Shown here: positions 12,134 through 21,442 of the stretch, piece after piece
Numbering within the stretch: the first letter of the stretch is position 1
Layout of the letters: each line of letters starts with the position of its first letter
NCBI RefSeq assembly: GCF_000143415.4
Contig: NW_003314262.1
Coordinates: 757,431-789,349, forward strand
Direction of reading: 5' to 3'
From: Selaginella moellendorffii
Lineage: Eukaryota; Streptophyta; Lycopodiopsida; Selaginellales; Selaginellaceae
DNA: 31,919 bases
Notes under the pieces: generated by a model
Database searches by the model: none
Seen by the model: only the letters and a program-made list of their open reading frames with translations
Told to the model about the DNA's origin: nothing
Position numbers and translations under genes: made by a program

Positions 12134-12910
12134 TTAATCTAAAAATACAAAATTAATTAATACAAAAATGACTTCCTGACCATCACTCCTGATAGTCCTG
12201 ATAGTCCTGATAGTCCTGACCATGGGAACAGGACCATCACTCATAGAAAGTGGAGTGGAAGGACGTGCAGCAAGAAATGGAAGAGGCGACGTCTCATAAC
12301 GTTGTGCCAAGCAAAGAGCATCGTCAAGGGTGGCAAGAGCAAGTGCATGCACAAGGCCGACAAGATCTTGATGAAGTGCTGGCCACAACATTCCTAGCTT
12401 GATCAGCTCCGACATATTAGGCTCCGCACGAAGCAAAAGACTTTGGAAACAAATGCCAAATTGCATCACCGACTCAGATGGCCCTTGGCGAAGACGATGC
12501 AATTGTTGGAAGGCATCGTCACAATCGTCGGCATGTCCAAAGGCGCGTTTGACGACGTCCGGAAGAACACTCCAATCCTCACGAGTGGCCGCACTCAATC
12601 CATTGTACCACTGCAACGCCGTCCCTTGGAGACACGTGGGAAACTCACGTAAACATCAAGCATCATCCCAAGAATGATATGTGGCAATCACCGTGAAGTG
12701 ATTGAACCAATGGTACACATCATCCCCGGGATTCCCACGAAAGAACTCTGGCCGAACGTGAGGATTGGCACCAAGAGCAGGAGGAGTTGGACCACGTGCC
12801 GTGAATGCCGCCATCAATTGAGTTTGGTTGTTCAATTGCAAGCGCATAGCATCAAGCAATTGGACCAACTGCTGCTCGAGAGTCAAAGGAGGAGATTGCT
12901 GATCTGCCAT
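12134..12910 (-). pseudogene. Retrotransposon gag (Ty3/gypsy-type) remnant
   Basis: One minus-strand frame runs from an ATG at 12910 to 12134 with a single in-frame TGA at 12656-12658. Before the stop it reads MADQQSPPLTLEQQLVQLLD, a glutamine-rich helix, then RPEFFRGNPGDDVYHWFNHF. After it come FPTCLQGTALQWYNGL, WSVLPDVVKRAFG, then LHRLRQGPSESVMQFGICF and PALHQDLVGLV. This layout (W-x-F/Y region, A-x-x-W-Y, F, L-x-x-L-R-Q-x-x-x-E-S-V) is typical of the plant retrotransposon gag capsid domain, which packages element RNA. No CCHC knuckle, protease or pol follows. The frame dissolves into a TIR-coding 9-bp repeat and then AT-rich DNA, so the element is truncated at its 3' side. It is nonfunctional. 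Confidence 0.85.
12187..12219 (-). repeat. TCCTGATAG 9-bp tandem repeat
   Basis: Three full units and one partial unit of TCCTGATAG lie at the truncated 3' end of the gag remnant, where they read Thr-Ile-Arg repeats on the minus strand. They mark the breakpoint between gag DNA and AT-rich DNA and probably arose by slippage. Confidence 0.9.
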
Positions 12911-13310
12911 GGAGACGAATGAAAAAGAAAGAGCAAAAGAAGAGAAATGACAAAAAGCTAGAAAGAAATGGTAGATCTAGACAATGCAAAAAGCTAGATC
13001 TAAACCAAAATCCTGAAAGAAAAGAACAAAAAGAAGGAAATGGAAAAAACTAGATCTAAACCAAAATCCCAAATCCAAGCACTCCCCAGGGACAATCAAA
13101 GGTGCCCCTCACCTCCACCAATGTGAGTGCTTGGAATATGGAAAGGGAATACAGAAATGTGCATCCCAATTAGCCCAAAAACCCTAGCTTATATACAGGA
13201 GCGAGTGGTCCGGATTGAAACTAATCCGACGGCTACCAAAATCCCACTACGCTAATATTAGTATACGGCATCGTAACCGTACACTTGGCCCTCACAATCA
13301 AATATTAATA
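12911..13310 (-). mobile_element. Leader and partial LTR of the gag element
   Basis: Upstream of the gag ATG on the minus strand there is an untranslated leader with repeated AGATCTAG-type words (12960-13060). Before it lies GC-richer sequence that differs sharply from the AT-rich flank and stops near 13310. It contains a TATA-like box (13187-13198), a plausible LTR U3/R/U5. A possible LTR end (CTCACA) followed by TGGTGGAGG lies near 13116-13125 and could be a primer-binding site, but I cannot match it to a tRNA with confidence. The LTR start was not found. Confidence 0.5.
13187..13198 (-). promoter_or_regulatory. TATA-like box of the gag element
   Basis: The minus strand reads CTGTATATAAGC, a good plant TATA box, about 280 bp upstream of the gag ATG within the presumed LTR. 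The start site would fall roughly 30 bp downstream. This is inferred from position and motif only. Confidence 0.45.
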
Positions 13311-13699
13311 AACTAATATATAATTAAATAATAAGTTATAATATACTATATAATATTTATAAGATTAATAATAGTTTACAGAGATACAGTACTATATATT
13401 AAACACTTAAATGTTTTTATCAACTATGAGCAAGATATAGGCTTATTATTACACTTATTATAGTATATCACTTTAATATTATAATCTTAAACCTATTTCT
13501 AAGATTTAGGCACAGTAAATAGCTATAAATATGGAGAGGATAATATAATTATTAAATGCTCTAATTCTAAGTTTCATAAATATCTTCTTTTCAATTCAGT
13601 CTTTTGCTTCAAGTTTGGGATTGCAAGACTATCAAAAGGGATAAATTCTTTTTGGAATTTGAGAGATCAAGAGCCTTGTGTGATTTCATAGGGACAAAA

Positions 13700-13930
13700 G
13701 ATATGTTATTCTGGAGAATATGGAATTCATCAAACAAGCAAGGATATGGTGTTCTTGGCAAGTTTTGTTACATATTTTAGAACTTTCTAACATTTCTAAT
13801 TCTGATGGTTCAGGAGTTTTTGAAGAAACTTTTAGGGATCCTTCATGTAATAAATAAGTATTTGAAAAAACACTTAATCTTTAATGACTAGAACACCACT
13901 TGCAAGTTATACATAAAAGATTTTGGTTAG
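13700..13930 (+). pseudogene. MORC-family fragment, second copy
   Basis: Two exon pieces match the 3' part of the MORC remnant at 2505-2723. 13709-13762 reads FWRIWNSSNKQGYGVLGK. About 13810-13926 reads SGVFEETFRDPSCNK, a stop, VFEKTLNL, two stops, then LEHHLQVIHKRFW, aligning with GVLEANFVEP through LQIMQKRLW. Sequence between the pieces is also alike (both begin GGCAAGTTTT), so intron DNA was copied with them and this is a segmental duplicate. It has three or more stops. Only this portion of the gene is recognisable; the ATPase domain is absent here. Confidence 0.8.
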
Positions 13931-15611
13931 AATCCTTTCTATAATTTTAAATTTTTGTAATAACTTATACAGTATTAATAATTGCAACAATATAGAATAT
14001 GAGGGACCATCTGCTTATTTTACTTTTTTTACCAATAAAAGAAAGGCTATATACAAAGAAAATGTTCCATTCTCATATAAAAGTATTTGTGGAGTTTGAT
14101 GATCTCCAAGGTATAACTATCAATCTCTACACTAAAAAGGCAATTATAAATTTCAAACAAAAGATCTGAAAGATACACATCATCACTATTGGATGATGAA
14201 AACAAACAATGAAATTCTCAAAAGGTCAAGTTACATATAAACAAAAAAGTTTTACAAGCAAAACTAGATTTATGTAATTGTCATGTGTAGATTAATTTTA
14301 AAACTAGAATTCAGATCTGAACAAGCTGAAGCTCAGTCAAAGCACATCATCTGAACATTGAAGGATATTGATACAATTGATGACTCATTAAATGCTCTAA
14401 ATAATAATGATAATAGACTAATTTCCCAAAACACTGATTTAGCAGCAAATAAAGTCTTGAAATGTAATACTTTTGAAACATATATGATATGTTATTCAAA
14501 TGTCACAATCAGCAAAAAAGTTAGTGTGGTTAATCCAGGAACTATAGATAAATATTCTCTTGAACTAAAGAGAACCCAGTTTTCATCAGAACTGAAATCA
14601 ATTCCTGCATGCTTCCAAAGATAAAACTCTTATTCTGGAAGAGGTCAGTTGTATGATTATGGAAGAAGACATAGAATAGAAAACATTTTTATTTCCATAC
14701 AAGATTCCATATAAGGAATAAGATAGGTCTATTTTCTATATCATTAACTCTTGTACAATAAATGATACTAAAGCTATTCATCAACTGAGGGAGGAAAGGA
14801 CAAATGTTTTACTTTCCATGTTTATGTTTATTTTTTTAAAACGGTTGCTAACTATCCCTTTTAGAATGGAGTAACAGTTACGAGTAGGAGTTTTTCAAAC
14901 TTAGGAGCTTGAAGAAACAGTCATTTTTTACTCTATGCATCTCTTTCTTATCTTATTTATACTTATTATTGTTACATCTTCAGAATTTGGAAAAAAATTG
15001 ATTATCTAGCATAACCAAATATGACAAGGAAATAAACTAATAAAGACTGAAGACAATGAAGGCCATCTATAAAAGAGAGATTAAACAAAAAAATGATAAA
15101 CACACACTTCACAAAGATGTTAAATTGGATGAGTGTAAATTTCAATATTAAATTAAATTTTGAGTATGGCAATGTAGTGTTATTGGTCCAATGGTTTCTA
15201 TAGATATTGTGGCAATGATACACTCTGCATTGTCTCAGGGAGAGATGGATCACGGCGTAATCAGACAAAGATATGCACTAATTAAATAAAACCTAACTTA
15301 GCATTAGGAAGGATATTTTTTCTACAAATAGAAGAAATGGCTTTCACCAAATTCACATTCAAATTTAGATGCTTTGGTCATTGTCACAATAGAATGCCTA
15401 GCACCTGTATGAATGCCAATGAACTTTTCTTTTAATTTCTACAGGTAGTATCAGATTCTTCTATAAAAGTTTTGCAACACAAAATGCACCATCTTTGCTA
15501 AGAGTAAAATTCTTGAAACTCACTTACCGAGCTGATTTAGATTGTGTCTTTTATAACTCACATTGCTAAATTTAGATAGATAAAACAAAGAAAAAATCAA
15601 AAGAAAATAAT
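13931..15611. other. AT-rich DNA with one unrecognised 88-codon frame
   Basis: There is no firm gene. An open frame at 14358-14624 (plus) is rich in Asn, Asp, Ser and Lys (it includes DTIDDSLNALNNNDNRL) and could be a scrap of a coiled-coil tail following the MORC fragment, but there is no match I can name. Around 15340-15410 the minus strand reads HTGARHSIVTMTKASKFE with no stop, possibly one old exon, unidentified. The rest is AT-rich and closed. Confidence 0.4.
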
Positions 15612-15887
15612 TGTGCTCCTGTTCCTTTCCTCCTTGGGCTGTACACTCGGGAGTCATTCCATGCTTCAGTGTTATTGCTCTTTAGCTCCATGCTTAGGAG
15701 TTTAACCTTGCTCCTTCATTTAGTGGCCTAAGGCCCTAAAACTTAGGTTTTGCACCATTGTCCATTGGACACATGGCATGTGGTATATGGCATGTGACAT
15801 GTGGCATATAAAGGATTTAAGTTCTACTTCGTGATTATTCTATGGTAAAACACTATAGGATAAAGGGTGAAAACCACATGCACTACA
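15612..15887. mobile_element. LTR family B fragment, inverted relative to 18255 copy
   Basis: The reverse complement of this segment matches the first ~290 bp of the solo LTR at 18255-19426, in the same order. Landmarks are the LTR tip ending ..CACTACA at 15887, the AT hairpin (TATTCTATGGT / ACTATAGGATA, decayed), the CATG(T/C)GGCAT cluster, the GGCCTAAGGCCC block, and the GCTCC repeats. It stops abruptly near 15612, so only one end of the LTR survives. It carries C-to-T/G-to-A type decay relative to the younger copy. Confidence 0.75.
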
Positions 15888-16010
15888 TATAAATGCCATT
15901 CTTGGGGCTAAAAAGCCCTAAGTCCGGAATAAGATTTATGGAAGTTGTGAGTGAGATTCCAAGTGGTATGGTTAAATGACTAAAGTAAAATGAAAAATTT
16001 AGTTGCTCAC
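15888..16010 (+). mobile_element. Family A LTR 3'-end fragment, decayed
   Basis: This segment aligns with the last ~130 bp of the family A LTR in sense orientation: ATGCCATTCTTGGGGCTA, AAGTCCGGAATA, GAGATTCC.AAGTGG, GTGACTAAAGT-like (here ATGACTAAAGTAAAATG) and TTTAGTTGCTCAC for TTTAGTCGCTTACA. No primer-binding site follows. It abuts the B fragment exactly at the B terminus, so B appears to have landed in or beside it. Confidence 0.7.
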
Positions 16011-16108
16011 TATATATACTATTCATTTGAGACTAAATCTAGTCCATCTATTCTTGTATATAAGCAAGGGTCTAAACCTTAATTAATATAACTTTTCTTA
16101 TATCCTAA

Positions 16109-16264
16109 NNNNNNNNNNNNNNNNNNNNNNNNNNNNNNNNNNNNNNNNNNNNNNNNNNNNNNNNNNNNNNNNNNNNNNNNNNNNNNNNNNNNNNNNNNNN
16201 NNNNNNNNNNNNNNNNNNNNNNNNNNNNNNNNNNNNNNNNNNNNNNNNNNNNNNNNNNNNNNNN
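16109..16264. other. Assembly gap (156 N)
   Basis: An unbroken run of N. Features on the two sides cannot be assumed contiguous. Confidence 1.
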
Positions 16265-17754
16265 TATATAATATTTAGATAAAATTTTATTTTAAATTCT
16301 GGTTTTTATCCATATGTTATTAAGTTTCTATAAATATGTTTTAGAAATTTTTAAAGTTTCCATAATTTTTATTTATTATTTAAAAGATAAACTATTGAAT
16401 TCCACTCAAATTCCAGTTTATTATCAAACTGGAAGAAAGATGTCTATATTTTTAATAGTATGTATTCAAATTTTAAAATGCAAATACACACTATTTTATA
16501 TTTTCATAAAGTTTTTCCTCTGATTAATTTTGAATATAAATAATGATAAAATAAATTTTTTCCTCAAAATACAATTTTATATTATTTAATTTATAAAATC
16601 AGTATGGCACTCTAAGCATAACTACAACCCAAAGACACTACTTTATGTACTCTATTCAAATCTATCAACCACAACTAGATGGATTGATGTTGTAGAGACA
16701 CAATCATAGCAATAACTAGTGTATGATTCTCAAGTTGATAAAGGCATTTTTTATTAATGATGATGAACTTTTGTTTTATATTATTGTAGAAAACTAAAGA
16801 GAAATACTTGATAGATAATCATTGGGGTTAATTATAGAGGGAAAAGACTCATGAATAAAAGTCCACTTGGTTAAGGGTCTTGGGATATTTAGAGTTAAAC
16901 ATCCTTGAGTTTAAATAGGATAACATCCCAAAAAGTCTAAATTCAAAAGTTTTACATTTAATATTAAAGGGGTTTTGGGTTTGACACTATTTGTTAGTTG
17001 GGGGAATCACACAACATATTGAGATTACCATTTAACAGTCAAATATGCTCTAATTGAGCTAGACTTGAGTAGTAGGGTGTTAAGAGCACAGGGCCCTTAA
17101 GAGCAATATGACTCTTATCCTTTAGGAATAATATTAATATTTAATATTTCAAAATCAAGTATTAGAAGAAGTGGTAAGTATAGAAGGCATTCCAATGAGA
17201 ATTAATGCAGCCTATGCTGAAACTATTTTCAACTATAATCCATTCAAAGATGCTAAAAAACTCTTTACTGAAAACTAAGCTAGTATAGAACAATACAAAC
17301 AGATACACAAAATAAAAAAATTAACTATATTTTGTATATATAATAACAACTTATTCATACTTGATACTACATACTTATATCTAATTGGCTCCAGACTACG
17401 GTTTTAAAATGACTTAAATTTGCTCTATGAAGTACATAGAATGTATAAACAATCTAATAATCTTTGAAATAAAATACTCAAACATCTGGATGATAAATAC
17501 TCCAAACCATCAATCATGAATAGATTGCAGCACTTTACTATCAATAGCTTCTCCCTATCAAAGAGGATAGACATTGGCAAGTTTATTTTGAGCAATTACT
17601 TTGGAAAGCAATCTACTTCTATCATGATGATTGAATAGCTATTAATGCTTACAGCTAAATACAATTTAAAAGAAAGTGGTTTACCTTATATGTAGTCTAT
17701 ATACTCATCTTTAATCTTTATCTGACATATATAACTTGAACAATAATGTAAACA
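16265..17754. other. AT-rich DNA with diverged repeat blocks
   Basis: There is no gene. 16871-17075 contains two blocks related to 63-525 (CCCAAAAAGTCTAAATTCAA; GGGAATCACAC) in swapped order. The rest is A/T-dominated and closed in all frames, apart from a meaningless 69-codon frame at 16314-16523. The right edge is the truncated end of the old family A LTR. Confidence 0.6.
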
Positions 17755-18249
17755 GATTAGGGATTGAGACTGAAACCAAGACCAAGACCAAGATTGAGAC
17801 TAAGTTCGAATCAAAAAGTGAAAGCTCAAAGTGTTCATTTCCCAGACACTAGGGGGTTTGGTGAGCTCCAAAAGGATAGTAGGGGGAGGACTTTAGTGGA
17901 ACTAATTTAGTTAGGAAAGGCAAGTGTGATTAAGGAAAGCTATATCTATGTGATAAGTGATGATATAACCACTGAGGAGTCCAATGCTAAAGTGAACATG
18001 GATGGATAAATAGGGTAACTTAGTGAAGTGTTCAAGAGTTAGCTTTAGCTCCTTTAGAAGATCAAATGGTCAATACTCTTAATTTAAATGTGGGTGGCAC
18101 TACATACCTTGATACTTGGCGTGGCTTATCACAACTTTGTTTTAGCTATATGGCTAAGGCACCCAAAGGTAAAAAGTGGGGAGAGTACCCATTGGACTCG
18201 CGTTGGATTGCAATGTTTCGAAATGTCATCCCAAAGTCCTAAAGTGTGG

Positions 18250-18254
18250 AAAAG
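18250..18254. repeat. Target-site duplication AAAAG (left)
   Basis: AAAAG directly precedes the TG terminus of the solo LTR. The same five bases follow its CA terminus at 19427-19431. Removing the insert restores the family A LTR reading TGTGGAAAAGAAGAGGAGC, close to TGTGGAAAGGAAGAGGAGC of the young copy. Confidence 0.92.
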
Positions 18255-18278
18255 TGTAGCACACGTGGTTTTTACCCT

Positions 18279-18307
18279 TTATCCTATGGTGATTTACCAT
18301 AGGATAA
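18279..18307. repeat. Perfect hairpin, 12-bp arms, 5-nt loop
   Basis: The arms TTATCCTATGGT and ACCATAGGATAA are exact reverse complements separated by GATTT. It lies 24 bp inside the LTR tip. The other B fragment (around 15832-15860) keeps a mutated version, so it is a family character. Confidence 0.93.
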
Positions 18308-18811
18308 CACCACAAAGCAGAAACTAAACCCTCTTTGTGCCACATGACAGATGCCACGTGTCACATGCCACGTGTCCAAAGGACAGTTGTGTGGAACCCA
18401 AGGTTCAGGGCCTTGGGCCACTAAACGAAGGAACGGTGCCAAACTCTCAAGCATGGAGCCAAGGAGTGATGGAACCAAACCACGGAGCAACTCCCGAGCA
18501 TACAGCCCAAGGAGCGAAGGGACAGGAGCCCGGAGCGACTTGGAACAGTCTTGGAGCAACTAACATCCTAATGCCAGGACTGGCGCGCAAAATGGAGCCA
18601 AACGGAGTCTAGCGCTATTTCAGCATACCGGTGGCCTAATGCGAGGACATGGGTACTCCACCAGCTAGCATGGAATGGAACTTAAGCTTAAACCCAAGCC
18701 AGACGCAGAACAAAGATAGGCACGCAAGTGGGAGCTAAACTATGCCTCAGGTTGGTCGGCCATGCCCAACCTACCCCACTATCCCTACTATACATTTGGA
18801 ACCCCTCACAG

Positions 18812-18830
18812 CCCCCCCCCCCCCCCCCCC
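18812..18830. repeat. C19 homopolymer
   Basis: Nineteen consecutive C residues, followed by TGCCCCCCGC, inside the solo LTR. The equivalent place in the family A LTR has a run of only six C (ACCCCCCAGG), so the tract has expanded here. Confidence 0.95.
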
Positions 18831-19426
18831 TGCCCCCCGCCCTCCGCCTTGAGGAACACATGCTTTGAGCTTTCACCCCAAGCCTCCTTTAGTATTAGGA
18901 GTTAGTCTTTGGGACAAGCTTGAAACTTACTAAATATGGAATGTCTTTAGATTGCGAAGTTGGACACGGGACGAACACCATTGTGTTCAGGCCGATCTCT
19001 ACATTCCGTAGATATGCCAAATGAGCAAATCTGGACACTTCCCATAAATAGCATTTGGGACCGAAATGAGACTAACACAAAGGGCATGATAGCGAGGGTG
19101 TTTGGCAAACACGGTAAGCTATCATCTAGCAATATTGAAGGACCAAGCTCAATATTGCGGGGGTTCCCAACACTAGCAAGTGCAAGTCAACGAATGAGTT
19201 TTTCTAACTAGGTCAAGTATGCTTGACTAAATAAACACTTAGGAATTCCTTTCTTATGCTCATCTAGTCAAGTGCACATGCAAAGACCAGTTTTTCAACT
19301 AGCTTAGGCGGAGACTGATAACGGGTCCAGCAATACCGACCTCCTACCGTCGTGGCAATAAGAAAAGAGTGTCCGTAAGGACTGGTCGACAGGTAACTTT
19401 CGATACTCGAAGTCACATTCACAACA

Positions 19427-19431
19427 AAAAG
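19427..19431. repeat. Target-site duplication AAAAG (right)
   Basis: This is the right-hand copy of the duplication flanking the solo LTR; see the left copy at 18250-18254. Confidence 0.92.
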
Positions 19432-19988
19432 AAGAGGAGCTGTTGTCTTGTGTAGTGATTAAGGATATAGTCACGTGGCAAGGAAGTCCCAGAGGTCAAT
19501 GGAACATAGTGGTCAAGCCTTTAGGCCTTGACCTAGTGGCAATGTTGGCAAGCACAGTTGTGGACAAAAAAGGACTTGGTGGAAACAAAAGAAGGGATAT
19601 TAAGAAAAAGTGTTCCCCATATCTTCAAGCATCTTAAGGATGCTAAGGTGTGGTCTTGGGATGACCACTTATGAACAAAGAACCTAGTCTTTGAGAAACA
19701 AAACTATGGCATGAGGGTCTTGAATTGCCAATGAAAAAAGGGTAAAGGGACATAGCTTTAGCATAATGGGCTGATATGTCAAAGATACCTTTGGGGTGTT
19801 TGTCATAGGGTCAGACATGTGGACCACTTAAACCAAGTGTAAAGGCTGAGTGGCATAGATGCCATTCTCAGGGCTAATATGTCATTAAGTCAGGAATAGG
19901 ACATACGAAGGTTTTGAATGAGATTTCTCCAAGTGGTCAAAGGTGTGGTTAATTGATTAAAGTAAAATAGAAAATTTAGTTGCTTACA

Positions 19989-21118
19989 ATTTGGTATCAA
20001 AGTTATTCTTTAATCCAATTTTTATTGGTGGTCGAGAATATCACCACTTATATTGGAATCAGAAAGTCCTAGGAGTAGGTTTATCCTCAAGGAGTAGCAT
20101 ATCAAGATGGCATAACTCATACTTGGGTTCATACATAAACATATAGATAATATGATGGATAGAAAGGATAAGAGATGGATAAGGGAACAACTTTGTGATT
20201 GATAAGGGAATGACTTTGGGATTTTAGGAATAATAAAAGGTTTTCCTCATAGAGTTGAGGATATAATCAATATTAGCGTTTGAGTTAGCAAACTGGCTAA
20301 TATAGTTGTACAATTGGGATCATGGGAATAATGGAAAACTCCTAGATGATAAAGAAGTTATAAGATTATATTCATATAGTTGAGGATGGTGTTCATAAAT
20401 TTGAAACTAGAGTTAGTGACTATAGGAGGTGAAATACTAATAAGGACATATGTCTTTGAAATGGTAGTTGAGGCTACATTAATAAATGTTGGAATTTAGG
20501 GTGTACTCAAAGGATGAATTGGTGTTTTATCATATAGAAAGATAGTTTTAAGGGGCAAAAATAGCCCATGTAAAACAAAGGATGATCAAGTGTTAAGATA
20601 ACACTTGCAAACATGGTTCTTGTGAATAAGATATGAATACAAAAAGTTGTATTTAAGTATGGTTGCACCTCAAAAATAGCTAAAAGGCTAGGACTATATA
20701 AGATATCAGATTAACAAAGAGATAAAGTCTCTAGAAAATAATGAATAGAAGATGCTATCCAATGTCTAAAATTGATAAAAGATGGGTAAATCCAACTATC
20801 CAAAGTGGATAAAGCTAAAAGGATTTTTGCAAGGCTATCATTGAGCATGTAAATGCCTATGAGTAGCAATATTAATCTTTGTATATAGGATTATAAAGTG
20901 AGCATATCCAGATTGAAGAATCACTCCCTAGGCCATTGGGTAAATTCATCTCTACAAATACTTGTTAAAGCATGGTAGAAAGTGCAAAGCTATCCTTCTA
21001 GCCTAGAGGAGAATAAACAAAGAGAAAGTGTAAAAACAAAAGAAAATAATAAAAGGATAAAACCAAACTATAGGTATCGAAAGTCATATGTGAGATACAA
21101 ATCCCTAATCCCTAAAGT
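19989..21118 (+). mobile_element. Old family A internal region, deleted and decayed
   Basis: After the LTR end and an ATT spacer comes a decayed primer-binding site (19992-20003, TGGTATCAAAGT, for TGGTATCGGAGC). The sequence then follows the family A internal region in order: GGAGTAGCA, the CCTCATAGAGTTGAGG repeat (20245-20260) and its partner (20371-20385), GAATTGGTGTT and the CACTTG...GATAAG blocks. About 830 bp present in the younger copy are missing near 20690-20730. It resumes at AGAAGATGCTATCCAA and ends near 21118. No gag or pol is recognisable in any frame. About 165 bp of unassigned sequence follow before the next LTR piece. Confidence 0.82.
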
Positions 21119-21285
21119 GGAGCCAAAAGTATGCCATATGGTAGTGGTCAAAACAAAAGTCCAATGAGCATAATATGTTGGGACCAAAAACTCTAACCTA
21201 GAAAATCAGAAGCAGGAGTGGAACTCCAAACAAAGTGCTTGAGGAATGAGTACGAAGCAATTGATGAATGAGTCTCTAGAAAGTG

Positions 21286-21427
21286 TGGAGTGGCATGGAT
21301 GCCATTCTTGGGGCTAGCAAGTCCCAAGTCCTGAATTGGACTGATGGAGGTTGTGAATGAGACTCCTCCAAGTGGTCGGAGGTGTGGTTAAGTGACTAAA
21401 GTAGAATGGAAAATTTAGTCGCTTACA
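21286..21427 (+). mobile_element. Family A copy 1: 5' LTR end (truncated)
   Basis: Only the last ~140 bp of the 5' LTR remain: GAGTGGCATGGATGCCATTC, GGGGCTAGCAAGTCCC, GAGACTCCTCCAAGTGG, ending TTTAGTCGCTTACA. The left edge adjoins unassigned DNA at about 21119-21285, so most of this LTR was lost. Confidence 0.88.
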
Positions 21428-21430
21428 ATT

Positions 21431-21442
21431 TGGTATCGGAGC
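21431..21442 (+). promoter_or_regulatory. Primer-binding site (tRNA-iMet type), copy 1
   Basis: TGGTATCGGAGC lies 3 nt after the LTR end. It differs by one base from TGGTATCAGAGC, the site complementary to the 3' end of plant initiator-Met tRNA, from which many plant LTR elements prime minus-strand DNA synthesis. Confidence 0.9.

Larger units (their letters stand above)
18255..19426. mobile_element. Solo LTR, family B (1172 bp)
   Basis: The insert begins TGTAGCACACGTGG and ends CACATTCACAACA (TGT...ACA ends), sits inside the old family A LTR, and is flanked by AAAAG on both sides. No internal region is present, so this is a solo LTR left by recombination between two LTRs of one element. It contains a 12-bp-arm hairpin, CCACGTGTCA/CATGCCACGTG words, a C19 tract and GC-rich text. 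A block around 18784-18870 (CCTACTATACATTTGGA; GCTTTGAGCTTTCACCC) resembles family A LTR at 25660-25730 as displayed on the plus strand, so B is probably a distant relative lying in minus sense. Open frames up to 91 codons on both strands look incidental. Confidence 0.88.
17755..19988 (+). mobile_element. Old family A LTR, truncated and interrupted
   Basis: This is the reverse-complement equivalent of the young LTR at 24736-27252, in sense orientation here. 17755-17815 is a degraded piece of the hexamer array (GAGACTGAAACCAAGACC). 17819-17915 matches the block GGGGTTTGGTGAGCTCCAAA. 18086-18249 matches GTGGGTGGCACTAC onwards. The alignment then jumps over the 18255-19426 insertion and resumes at AAGAGGAGC (19430), running through GATGACCAC to the terminus TTTAGTTGCTTACA at 19988. 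About 1.5 kb of the LTR 5' part is missing. Differences from the young copies are dominated by C:G to T:A transitions, the usual decay of methylated transposon DNA. Confidence 0.85.

Noticed and set aside
15002-15268. 88-codon minus-strand frame
   Set aside because: Hydrophobic residues follow from AT-rich codons; no motif, no flanking gene structure.
18337-18612. 91-codon frame in the solo LTR as a gene
   Set aside because: An opposite-strand frame of the same length overlaps it and the region is non-coding LTR.
21287-21442. Hammerhead ribozyme of a retrozyme (words such as CTGATGGAGG near the LTR end, tRNA-Met site)
   Set aside because: The CTGANGA core and paired GAAA are absent, and the LTRs are far longer than those of retrozymes.
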